This document shows, piece after piece, positions 21,098 through 31,430 of a DNA stretch of 64,000 nucleotides. Position 1 is the first letter of the stretch. The number at the start of each line of letters is the position of its first letter. This stretch comes from Platerodrilus igneus (taxonomy: Eukaryota; Arthropoda; Insecta; Coleoptera; Lycidae). The DNA lies in contig JARFIW010000999.1 in NCBI GenBank assembly GCA_036346225.1, positions 6,245,001 through 6,309,000 on the forward strand, written 5' to 3'. The notes under the pieces are model-generated. The model did no database searches. It was not told the origin of the DNA and saw only the letters and a list, made by a program, of their open reading frames with translations. The position numbers and the translations under genes are program-made.

Positions 21098-22350
21098 TAT
21101 GATAAGAGGGTAGTTTAAGGGTAGATTAAGTCATAGGGGTCGTAGGATAAATATAAATAACTTTAACTTTAAGAAAATCAAATAATTCCATTAATTATAG
21201 GACTAAATCGACTACTTTAGAAAAAGTCAATTGCGAGCACACTGTATATAAAGGATATTTGATGTAATGCACGAGAAAGAAAGAAGCTCATTTAGTAAAA
21301 ATCCAATACCATTTAATTAGAATAGTAATGTGTAGGTCGTATAATATGTTTAAGTATAATTTACGAGTAAAGATAAGGTTTTAGAAGCAACTAATTGCAT
21401 TAAAAATAAATTATCGAGAAACATAGATAAATTGGCATTCCAAATATTTAATAATTACGTCGAAAATATCAACGCATGCATAAGTAAACGCATTCTAATA
21501 CGTCATTAAATACGTGACTAGAAATAGTTATTTGTTTAGAAACCAACATATTTTAATAACAAATAAACACCAGACGGTTAATTGTACGATAAGTTTTGGA
21601 CTTTTAAACAACAAGCATTACATACGTGACTGAGTAAAAGCAATAATCGGAAATCCTAACCAAATACTGTAATATACAGAACGCTTACGTCATTGACAGA
21701 GCATTTTGATCGAGAATTAAACCAGGGAACTTGAGAGATACCAGTTACTAAAGAGATAAGGCAAAGTACAAGCCAGGATTAATAAACACGCGAATGGAAA
21801 CGATTGCTGGAAAGGGCTTATAAATACGACAGGAAATAAATAAAGAGGTCAGTGTATATTCAACCAAGCACAAATTATGGTCAAATGCAATACAAATTTA
21901 CGTGATGAAATTAATTAGTGAAACGTTAAAATTCAGAATAAGTAAAATTTGAAAGTGCAAAAATTGTGCGCCGAAAAATAAGCCGATCTACAAATAGACG
22001 GCTTTTATTGATGCCACTTTCGTTGATGCCACTTTCGTTGATTCCACTTTTGTTGATGCCACTTTTGTTGATGTCATTTTTGTTGATGCCACTTTCGTTG
22101 ATGTCAGTTTTGTTGATGTGATATGTACAAAGTTGATATTTAAGTTTATATGCAAGTCGATGTTCATGTCGAGATCTAAGCCTTAACACAAATCTATAAA
22201 TACGTCTGAAAGTGCGATCAAAATGGTACTCAAAGTTAATTCAAGCAAAACACTAGAAATCAAAAATGGATAATTCTGGCCAATAAGTAGAGCGGACATA
22301 GCAAGAGATGCAGACCACAGACACTATGATGCAACTCCAGTGACCGTTCC
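21097..22350 (+). repeat. Dispersed AT-rich repeat, copy 1
   Basis: Similar in order to 39028-40440: both start at (TA)nTGCT, share AACGCATT..AATACGTCATTA-type and CTACGTGA-type blocks and end near TTCAGGTTAG. No coding capacity. Nature unknown; possibly the 5' part of a larger element. Confidence 0.5.
22003..22122. repeat. 15-bp minisatellite
   Basis: About eight units of GTTGATGCCACTTTY with single-base variation. Its minus-strand reading gives a pentapeptide repeat (INESG/INKSG) in a short open frame, which is a consequence of the repeat rather than evidence of a gene. Confidence 0.9.
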
Positions 22351-22887
22351 AGGTTAGCAATTTTTAAACATTTATTATTTAAAGACTTTTTTAAATTTAA
22401 TATTTGCTATATATTATATATTTGTAAGAGTCATTAAAAAGTCATTTGAAAATATAAAAACAGGGAAAGCATCTAAGAACGTTTGAAGATACTTCAGAGT
22501 AATTAAAAGATATTTTTGCTGACTTTCAGGAAAGCATAAATTTGGTAAATGTAAATATTCTATACAGGGGAAAATTTTGAGGTTACACAACATTGTACAT
22601 ATTATCAATTATTATATTGTGTGATCTTTGAACTGCTTTATTTGAATCCATTTAAGGGGTAAAATAAAATTTATTATTAGGAAGTCGAGCATTCAGTGAG
22701 CTAGTGGTGGTAAACAAGAAAGTATAGAAACTTTAAAGGGTATAAAGAGTATATCACAACAAATAAAATATAACGTACAAATCGTGGGGCTTAATAGGGC
22801 ATATCACAACACTAACTATGACACGCTCAATCGTGGGGCAATGTATAGCAATAAAAATGGCGCACAATCGTAGGGACAATTTCACAG

Positions 22888-22889
<2 letters not shown>

Positions 22890-22952
<63 letters not shown>
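22890..22952. repeat. (TA)n microsatellite at the inner end of the right arm
   Basis: About 30 units with one interruption, ending ATTGCCGTG, the mirror of the left-arm junction. Confidence 0.85.
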
Positions 22953-22954
<2 letters not shown>

Positions 22955-24560
22955 CCGTGTATTCATTTAAGAATCGAGCCTCACGAATTGGGCGTCATAA
23001 ATCGCCGTGGAATGTTTGGTAAAAGCCTCACTAACAAAAATATATTCGAAAATTGTATTAATTTACCAAAATCGAAAATAAATTTCACAGAATAGTAAAT
23101 TAATCAAAAATTAATAAATTTCTTACCCCGATTCCAGTCTCCTCGGTTAAATTGCTTTCTTCAACTGCTTCCGGCTAGCTCAATTTGACCTCCTCTTGGA
23201 TACCTAGATTCACTCTCATATTCTCTATCGTTCACGCACACTCTCAATAAAGCCACAAAATAATACAACAAACATACAATGTCTATTTTCCACTATTTAC
23301 AAATAAAACTTCAAAATTATCTACATCTCAGTGGTCAAGTTACACCTCAATAAATTCTATTTAGTAAAGTCCAGAATTTTAACTAGCAATATCAAACACA
23401 TTGAATGTAACCTGAGTAAATGGGCCCTGAATAATACCTTATCTTTCTTTCTGTATTTATAATTAATTTCAGTTAGGCAACTCGGGAGTATGGTGAGCTC
23501 ATGATAACCCAGTTAACTATGATTAATGTATGCTCTTTACTTGGCATATTCTTATTACAAACACAACAAAACCCATGTACTCATAACAAAAAATATTTAA
23601 ATTCCTGAGGAATATTAATCAGCTTTATATACACCTTTAGCTTTATAGTTAAATACCACAATAAAAGTTAGTTATACGTATTACTTTCAATACTCCAAAT
23701 AATGTAAAATACCATCATAGTTCACTTTCACCCATCACAATAACCTTCTTAGTTTATCAACAACAAATTCTAAAGCGTTACCTGGAATTTCTTGAAGATC
23801 TCTGCTCCGTTGACGATGCCGTATAGTAGTTTCGCTTTGCTCTGCTCCCGCCTCTAGCTATTTGTAGTTGAACCCCTCTAAGCTGTGCTGCAAGGCTGTT
23901 CATACACGATACCTACAACTCCAAATCCAATTATTACTCTTTTTTGATAATTGTTTAATTTAATTCACGTTACATAACGTCACTACACGAGCTTGTTTAA
24001 AAAATATATGTGGCACCTCAATAAAATTTAGACTCGGCACAATCCGCGTACAAATTATGAGGCTAACACCGTACTATTTAATTTAAATAATTTTCTATAC
24101 TTACAAGCTCGTGGTAACTTTAGTACGTAGTCTTTAGCGATCAAAATACTAAGGGCCTTTTATTCATTTTCAAAAAGTATTTATACATTTTACGATGCCA
24201 CCTCTCGGCCGCATTTCACCCGAAGTCCTTTATTTACAATAATATTTCTTAAAATTTTGGGTTCAACCGTTTTCTAAATCCTCAAAATTCAGCGCGTCGT
24301 TACGATATTTTCTGAAAATTAATATTCAATATTCCCGTGTTTGTCTGATGTACAACTAACGATATCGACCAATAGTCTATGCATTGACGTCTTACAAATC
24401 CCTCCTACATTAACGCTGTCCCTTTCTTATACATATTCTACGTCTCTTTCTGACCTTGTTAGAGTGGGAGAAATCGATATTCCTGCCCATCTGCTATCTA
24501 ACCCCACGTGGAGTTGCCTACGTGCTTTAAATATCCCCTTATTAGCGTTTAATGCGTAAA
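22952..24560 (-). repeat. Right arm of the 1.5-kb inverted repeat
   Basis: Inverted copy of 19530-21066. Outer end AGCACGTAGGCAACTCCACGT (minus) matches the left arm's AGCACGTAAGAGTCCACGT, and similarity continues some 20 bases outward. The minus strand carries a short frame starting MNSLAAQLRGVQLQIARGG that resembles the left arm's VKAALAAPLHGVLLLIARSG; the downstream frames differ. The splice-donor-like GGTAACG and GGTAAG are kept. Confidence 0.8.
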
Positions 24561-24996
24561 CATCCGACCGTTTGTTTAATATACCTAAAATCTTGAGTTT
24601 TATCTACACAAAATAAGTGGAACCTGACATTTAGAAAACATGCAGGTGTTTAATTAACGATTTTCGAAGTATTTCATATACAACAGCTGTTCGTTTGTTA
24701 GCAACGTGTTTCACCTTGGTATTATCGATTTTTCAAGCTCTTATGCGTTTTAAACGTTATATTCCTTTAAATTCAACTCAATTAAATTAAATAATTATTT
24801 CCATTGGCCTATGCAATTTATTTTCTTTACGCACCTATTAAATTCTTAATCCCTAATTATAAAATAATGATAATACTTGATACTTTAAATTGAATAAAAT
24901 GAGATAAATTTTGCACGTAAATTTTGGTTGTTTCCTTTATACAGGGTGTTTTGAAATTGCTTTGTTTATATTTACATTTAACCCTTTAAAACCACT

Positions 24997-25000
<4 letters not shown>
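24561..25000. other. No feature recognised
   Basis: AT-rich, no coding or repeat partner seen. Confidence 0.4.

Positions 25001-25030
<30 letters not shown>
25000..25030. repeat. (TA)n microsatellite
   Basis: About 14 units followed by CACGCATATATAAAG. Confidence 0.8.
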
Positions 25031-25031
<1 letters not shown>

Positions 25032-25049
25032 GCATATATAAAGTAATGT

Positions 25050-25160
25050 TGATGGAAAATCGTTCTGGGATAAAGGCGTCCGATAAAAAATTATCGGATA
25101 AACATTTATTGAATATCAACGTTTCGGATAATATGAATCCTTAATCATGAGCTAAATATT
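25050..25160 (-). ncRNA. Third PLE-type hammerhead-like remnant
   Basis: Minus strand CATGATTAAGGAT...ATCCGAAACGTTGATATT has the same layout as the PLE motif at 17428-17476 (GATNAAGG stem, CCGAAACGT). No PLE coding sequence is next to it, so it is either a PLE terminal remnant or a chance match. Confidence 0.45.
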
Positions 25161-25727
25161 GCAATTAACAAAAACAGGAAAATAGCATTACTATACGGTA
25201 CTTACATTCAATGTGATTAATAAAACTAATTCATAACAGACATTGAATAGAATATTAAAATGTCAGTTTGACGGATAAAACATCAAGTAGTATTGAATAA
25301 GGATAAACAAATGATTGATTTGATAAGTCACAAAATTAAAATATAACTAACACGTGCAATGCAATTGGAGTTACAACTCGGTATTAAATACTAAATAAAC
25401 ATCATTTCAAATAAACAAATATTTGTTTTACCCCTGATTTAGATACTAAATTAACAATTCAGATAAATAAATGCTAGTTTTCAGTTGTTAAACCAAACCA
25501 CACTCATTTAGACATAAAACAACCGGCATTCAAAACAAGGCTGGAATTACCAGATGTAATCAGATTACCTGAAATAACAACTACATTATCAAATTATAAA
25601 ACATTACCTTTTTTAACCGCCAAAGGAAGCTTTTTCGACCTGTCATTTTGAAATCTAAAAACGAAGTCCTTTAGTCCTTGTCGACTAGATCGCTCGTCTC
25701 TACACGTCCCTTATACTGTAAATTCTG

Positions 25728-25862
25728 ACGTCACGGTATGCGTTCAGAAGCCTGCAAGTGATTACTGAGCTACTCTAACAAATACCTTCGAATATCGAAA
25801 TGTACACTATATTTGTAATAATTATCAACGAATAAGAAATCGACTTAGAAACCCCACGGATC
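25728..25862 (+). repeat. Dispersed repeat, copy 2
   Basis: Partner of 9178-9325 in the same orientation, roughly 80% alike by eye. Confidence 0.6.
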
Positions 25863-26909
25863 ACTACAGATATATAAATTAGAACTTTGAGTAATTAAGA
25901 AACATAATTATTGTTAAGAATACTAGGAAAATTAAATGATCTTTGATATTTAATAATCTTGATACAAGATAAAGTGCTAGAAAGTGTTAGAAATAAAGGC
26001 ATTTTGCAAACTGATGTTTCTGCGACAAGTTTGGTTAGAAATAGAAATCTAAAGTGTAACTAGTAAGTATTTAAAAATGAGATTTTTATAATCGCTATTT
26101 GACAATACCAACTAGTAGAATATTGTTTTTGTAACCTAATAAGATATTTAAGTATTATACAGTAAATTAAGCTACAATAAGATTTTAATTTTATTTGTCA
26201 GGGAATAATTTCCAACAATTTAAGGTTAAAGCTCGAAGCATTTTAATCTTTTTCAAAATTTTCTGCCTAGTATTGTTGGCCAACTATACTGTCAAACGGG
26301 GTAATACAAGGATAGGTAAATTGTCACGAGAATTTTAAAGAAAAATTTTGTAATTCACACATGAAATGTTTGGGTTTTGCTCTTGTTAACAAGGATTAGG
26401 TGAAGATTATTTTAATATGTAAGTAGTCGTTAGGAAAATCTTCTGTTTAAGCTTAAGCTATAAATTGTTTTAATAAGGGTTAATTATACTTATTGAATGT
26501 AAGAGATTCTTTAGATAATCTGTATAAAAGAAAGATGTTTCTGAATGCATAGAAGATTGTTCATAGATGATTCTCGAAATTTCTGTGTTTCATTTCTTTT
26601 GATGAAATCTACAACATACTTTTCGCTGAACTGTTTTCATTTATTTCCATGGCCTACTGCAGAAAAAATATTAAAATTATTTGCAACTTTTTATTTATGG
26701 TAGGATTTTAAAAATTAAAAAAGGGTTATGTGGAGATTTGAAAATGTTATTCGGTAACAAAAAATCCAATATGACGTTCATAAGATAAAAGAGTTGACTA
26801 TCGTATATTTAAGGCTGAAAGCGCTATGTGAATTCTAATGTCAGGTTTGAATTGTACACATGCTAAGATACCTGTATACCGATTTTCAATTAAATATCTC
26901 TGTAAATAT
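25863..26909. other. AT-rich, no feature recognised
   Basis: No open frame above about 50 codons with a recognisable product. Confidence 0.4.
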
Positions 26910-27026
26910 TGCTACGAACTATTAGGCAACTTGTCAAACAAGCAAACTGCATAACCGAGGTATATTCTACAGAAGTCTCGAACTTTCCAGTAAACACCAA
27001 AATATGAGTCATCTATTTAATTATAG

Positions 27027-27068
<42 letters not shown>

Positions 27069-27393
27069 ATCGGTGATGAATGTAAAAGTTAGTCTATATC
27101 AAAATGTCGTATATAAATCATCTCGTGGATAGTTAGTGGGTCATTACGTTTTGAAGATCATATAGTAAATATAAATTTGTATTATGTGAACGTGTATATT
27201 GTACCGCCAGCTTGTACATAAATAGACAAAAGGGTAATAAATAAATTATAGTAGTGTTTAGTGTTGTTAAGAAGACTTATGGTTAAGAAATTAGTTTAAG
27301 AAGATATTAGTGCTTGTAAATTCATTAGTACGATAGTGCTTCATGGTTAATTGGACTGAAAACATCTATAAATAAGGCACATACTGTTAATTA
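26910..27393 (+). repeat. Gypsy-1 5' LTR (3' part deleted)
   Basis: Matches 31431-31554 plus 32312-32650. Contains a (TA)n run at 27030-27066 that the 3' copy lacks because the solo LTR inserted there. Similarity stops at TAATTAG, just before gag coding, indicating a deletion junction. Confidence 0.85.
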
Positions 27394-27400
27394 GCAACTA

Positions 27401-27560
27401 CACTACGGAGCCGCCGAAAGAAAGACAACGACCGCGGAGATGGGGTCTGCGATGCTGGAGCTGTGGTGAAGTTGGTCATATACAGAGACGTTGTACTCAA
27501 GCAACAAACAATCGGTTGAGCAGCAGGAAAACTAAAGCAAGTCGACGTAAGGGGGTTAAC
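27401..27560 (+). pseudogene. gag: Gypsy-1 Gag C-terminus with CCHC knuckle
   Basis: In the frame PPKERQRPRRWGLRCWSCGE a perfect CX2CX4HX4C knuckle follows (CWSCGEVGHIQRRC, about 27453-27494). Only this nucleic-acid-binding tail of Gag is left. Confidence 0.78.
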
Positions 27561-27561
27561 G

Positions 27562-28359
27562 GTGTGGACACAACGTAGTGCCCCGGAGATTATCGTACGT
27601 GCTGCATCGTCGATCGGAAATCTGGACAGCATTTATATCGATGGTGGAATTAATGGTAGGGTTGTCAGATTACTCGTGGATACAAGAGCGACAAGGACTA
27701 TTGTGAGACCAGATTTGGTTGGTCGTGGAAAAGTGCTACCTGCATCGGTATGTTTTCGAACAGCGAGTGGTGCGAAAATTTCTACTCACGGAAAGACTGC
27801 CGTAACGTTGGCATTTGGAGACAAACTAGTTAATCATCGGATGTTGGTAGATGAAATTACAGAAGTGATCTTGGGAATGGATCTTAGTAGAGAATAAGGG
27901 TTTTATGTGAACATGAAAGAAAATGTGCTTCGAATAGATGATAATGAGATTCCATTTCAAGAGACGAGTAACCAGTCGATGCAAGTTCGAATGATTTGTG
28001 ATATGAAAATACCCGAGAAGACAGAAATGATCGCGATGAGACGCCCAGATGGTACGCTCCGAGAAGGACAAGTATGTATGATGGAAGCAACTGAATCGGG
28101 AATGGGTCAGGAGGGATTACTGATTGGAGGAACACTGGTAAAGTCTCTAAATATGATACCAGTAAGTGTGCTAAACATTAATCCGCATACGGTGACCCTG
28201 AAAAAAAACGTGATTGTGGGAAATTGCATTCCAGTATGCTATATTAAACGTTGTGTGGACGACACAAAAGATAAACCAGCCAACGGTTACTCACAGAAAT
28301 TCCTGAATATGTTGATACCTTCATGTCAACGATTAAACGGCGACAACTTGGCAAGGTAA
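27562..28359 (+). pseudogene. pol: Gypsy-1 protease region
   Basis: Two open pieces in one frame separated by a TAA near 27895. INGRVVRLLVDTRATRTIVR is the aspartic protease active site with DTGA changed to DTRA, and ITEVILGMDLSRE is its second conserved block. The downstream piece (MKENVLRIDDNEI...) is the usual protease-RT linker of Gypsy elements. The Gly-to-Arg change and the stop would inactivate it. Confidence 0.85.
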
Positions 28360-29073
28360 AAGAACTAGTCGGACGATATCGAGGTGTGTTTGCACTGAAT
28401 GATGACGAATGTTGCGCAACACAAGAGAAATACTGGAGATGCGCAACTGACAGGACAACATCCTAGGCGAATCGCAACGAAGCCGAGCAAATTATCACAG
28501 ACATGGAAGAACAGGAAGTGATTGAGCCTTCAAATAGTCCATAGGCATCCTCGGAAGTGCTAGTCAAGAAAAAAGCTAAGCAATGTCACAGAGAAAGACC
28601 GCTATCCTTTGCCCAGAATCGATGGCACCTTGGATACTCTATCCGGATCTAAATGGTTTTCGACCTTGGACTTCAAAAGCGGATACGGGCAAGTAGACTT
28701 GGAGCCAAACGATAAAGGAAAAACTGCGTTTGCAATTGGAACTGGATTATGGCAGTTTAAGGGCATGCCCTTTGGATTATGCAATACCCCTGCTACTTTT
28801 GCACGTTTGATGGGATCGATATTGCGTGGACTGTCCTGGAAGACATGTCTGGTGTGCCTAGACGATGTGATAGTGTTAGGCGGGTCTTTTGAAGAAAATC
28901 TTAAGAACCTAGAGGGGATATTTCAAAGATTACGTGGGGCAAACCTTACCTTGAGCCCTAAGAAATTTCATCTATTTGGAGAAGAGGTGAAATACCTAGG
29001 ATATGTCGTTTCGGGAATTGGAATAAGTGCCGACCTTGACAAGATAAAACGGCACAAGAGTGGCCTACACTAG
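28360..29073 (+). pseudogene. pol: Gypsy-1 reverse transcriptase
   Basis: The N-terminal RT blocks are broken (TGDAQLTGQHPRRIATKPS; then the DYRxLN block is missing, joining VKKK to NVTEKDRYPLPRID). From 28609 the frame is open: KWFSTLDFKSGYGQVDL (motif A), FKGMPFGLCNTPATFARLM (motif B) and CLDDVIVLGG (motif C, Tyr replaced by Cys before LDD), and the thumb KYLGYVVSGIGIS. Frameshift near 29060. Confidence 0.9.
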
Positions 29074-30065
29074 CGGATATACACCAACTACGCAGTTTTC
29101 TGGGATTGTGTACATATTACCGACGTTCTATACTACGGTTTGCGAACATTGCCAAACCGTTGACGAAATTAACCGAAGATGGACAAGAATATAATTGGAA
29201 TGACGACTGCTACAGTGAATTTGAACAACTGAAACGGCTACTAGTTACAGCACCGATTTTGAGTTATCCACGGATGGAAGGTAAATTTGTGTTGGATACC
29301 GATGCCAGTAACACAGCTATAGGAAGCGTTCTTTCTCAAGTGCAGGACGGACAAGAAAAAGTTATTGGGTATTTCAGCAAGGTCTTGTCGCGGCCAGAAA
29401 AAAACTATTGTGTGACAAGGAGGGAGCTGTTTGCCGTTGTCAAATTTGTAGAGCACTTTTATAAGAACATATACGGCCGTAAATTCCTGTTAAGAACAGA
29501 CAATACTGCACTAAAATGGTTACAGCAGTTTCAAAATCCTCAAGGGCAAGTTGTAAGGTGGATAAAACGGATTCAGGAATATGACTTAGACACAGAAAAT
29601 CGTGTAGGGACTAGTCATCGGAATGCAAACGACCTGTTAAGGAGACCTTGTCCGGTAGACTGCAGTCATTGTTTCAAGATGGAAGAGAAAATTAGTGTCA
29701 TCCATAGAATGACAGTAATTGATGATAGTTGGCAACCCGAAAGAATACGAGAAGACCAGGAGAATGACGCCGAATACGGACGTATTATTGAGTGGAAAAG
29801 TAGAGGACAACGACCAGCTTGGGAAGAAATTAGTATTTCAAGTAGGAGCCTGAAGGCATACTGGACACAGCGGAACTCCTTGGTGATTGAAAATAGAATC
29901 TTGAAACGGGGCCTGGAGTGTAAAGATGACATTGAGAGACGACTTCAAGTTATAGTGCCGAGAAGCGGAGTGCTGACAGTGTTGCAGCACTTGCAATATG
30001 GTATTTCCGGATGGCATTTTGGCGTGAAAAGAACTCTCGACATAGTGAGAGAAAAATTTTATTGA
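29074..30065 (+). pseudogene. pol: Gypsy-1 RNase H and integrase N-terminus
   Basis: Starts in the LGLCTYYRR connection block. RNase H motifs: VLDTDASNTAIGSVL, then the E of TRRELFAVVKFVEHF, LLRTDNTALKWL and HRNANDLLRRPC. The integrase zinc-binding region follows (SGWHFGVKRTLDIVREKFY), where the HH pair of H2C2 is reduced to a single His. Closes at a TGA near 30063; the CC pair follows in the same frame (CRKCELCASGN). Confidence 0.9.
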
Positions 30066-30830
30066 GTGTACTGCAAAGAAGATGTGAAGGAGTGGTGCCG
30101 GAAATGTGAGTTGTGCGCCTCTGGAAATGGCCCGGTCACAAAACGAAAAGCCCCAATGAGATAGTATAACGTGGGGAATCCTTTTGAGAGGATGGCCATT
30201 GATATAGCTGGTCCGTTTCATGAATCAGAGAAAAGAAATAAATACATCTTGGTTGCAATAGATTATTTTACCAAATGGCCGGAGGCGTATGCTATACCTA
30301 ACCAAGAAGCCGACACTGTTGCTGATGTACTAGTGAAGGTGTTGTTTTGTCGCTTTGGAGTTCCGTTGGAATTATACTCCGATCAAGGTCGGAACTTTGA
30401 ATTAGCGTTGTTTCAGAACGTCTGCAAGCATCTTGGAATGAGGAAGACTAGAACCACTCCACTTCCTCCTCAATCGGATGGAATGGTTGAACAAATGAAC
30501 AGGACGTTAGGAAGGTACCTAGCCAAAGTTGTTTCTGAACATCAACGAGACTGGAACCAATATTTACATTTGTTTCTACTGACGTACCGATTTTCGATAC
30601 ATGACAGCACAGCATACTCTCGCGCTTGCGTGATGTTAGGACGTGAATTGCGGTTACCATGTGATCTTCAGTTTGGATTTAAATTTGGATAAGAGATCGC
30701 AGGTGAAGATTACGTTAGTAAGCTTCGTGAGAGATCAAATAGCATTCACGAAATCGTCCGAAAGCATATCTAGGCAGCAAGCGATCGATTGAAATCACAA
30801 TATGACACGAGAGCACAAGAAGGAGTTTTA
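30066..30830 (+). pseudogene. pol: Gypsy-1 integrase core and C-terminus
   Basis: The triad is visible: D in MAIDIAGPF, D in YSDQGRNFE, E in DGMVEQMNRTLGRYL. Additional blocks: DYFTKWPEAYA, LLTYRFSIHDST. Stops at about 30690 and 30771 precede SDRLKSQYDTRAQEG, the last recognisable integrase sequence. The usual chromodomain-like or GPF/Y tail is missing and the macro domain starts within about 60 bases. Confidence 0.9.
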
Positions 30831-30869
30831 TGGCAGCGTATGGTGGTTCCGCTAAGGCGAGATTTGGAG

Positions 30870-31275
30870 TTGTTGAAAAACAGCAAGATTTGCTTAAAAT
30901 ATCAGAAGGGCATTTCCTTGCACATTGCGTAGCTAAAGATTTGCAAATGTCAAGAGGAATAGCTGTTGTTTTCAAGAACAAGTTTGAATGTGTGGATACA
31001 ACAGTAGCCAACTGTAGGAAAAGCTTTGGTTCTTCAGGATGGAAAGCGGTATGTTTACTATCTGGTCACCAAAAATTCTTCATGGCAAAGACCTAGTTAT
31101 GGACATCTATAGGAGGCTTTGCTGAACCTTAAGGCTCAGATAATGGAAATGCAGTAACGAGACTAGCGGTGCCCAAACTAGGCTGTGGACTGGATCGTTT
31201 AGATTGGAAAATGGTTCGAAATATGCTACAAGTAGTTTTCTAAGGAACCAAGGTTCTTGTTTGTTGCTATCAACC
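30870..31275 (+). pseudogene. Macro domain (OARD1/C6orf130-like ADP-ribose hydrolase), decayed, inside Gypsy-1
   Basis: Frame 1: ISEGHFLAHCVAKDLQMSRG followed by IAVVFKNKF, matching the '[24 protein letters not shown]' region of OARD1. It shifts by one base near 31047 to read YVYYLVTKNSSWQRPSYGHL and EALLNLKAQI, then returns to frame 1 for VTRLAVPKLGCGLDRLDWK, the second ligand-binding loop. Stops at 31110-31112 and 31241-31243. Known members remove ADP-ribose from glutamate or bind ADP-ribose. Position and orientation, between integrase and 3' LTR, indicate capture of a host cDNA or a family-specific accessory gene. The expected catalytic Lys/Asp region is only partly assessable because of the breaks. 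Confidence 0.82.
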
Positions 31276-31430
31276 GGTTGCCTACCAAGACCAAGAAAAA
31301 AGTGTTTACTTATTTCAACGACGTGATGGATGCACCAGAGGACATAGCTGCAAATATCATCATCAGTCATCGAATTGGAGTCAAAATGTTTTTACAGTTA
31401 CAAGACATAACGGTTGTAATGAAAGGGCAG
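31276..31430 (+). other. Sequence between macro domain and 3' LTR
   Basis: Open in one frame (part of 31257-31475) but not recognised; it may be the C-terminus of the captured protein or Gypsy-1 untranslated sequence. Confidence 0.35.

Noticed and set aside
21926..22189. Protein with (INESG)n repeats
   Set aside because: Produced by a 15-bp minisatellite; flanks show no coding signal.
27562..31096. Minus-strand ORFs overlapping Gypsy-1
   Set aside because: Antisense shadows of pol; the plus-strand frames carry all RT, RNase H and integrase motifs.
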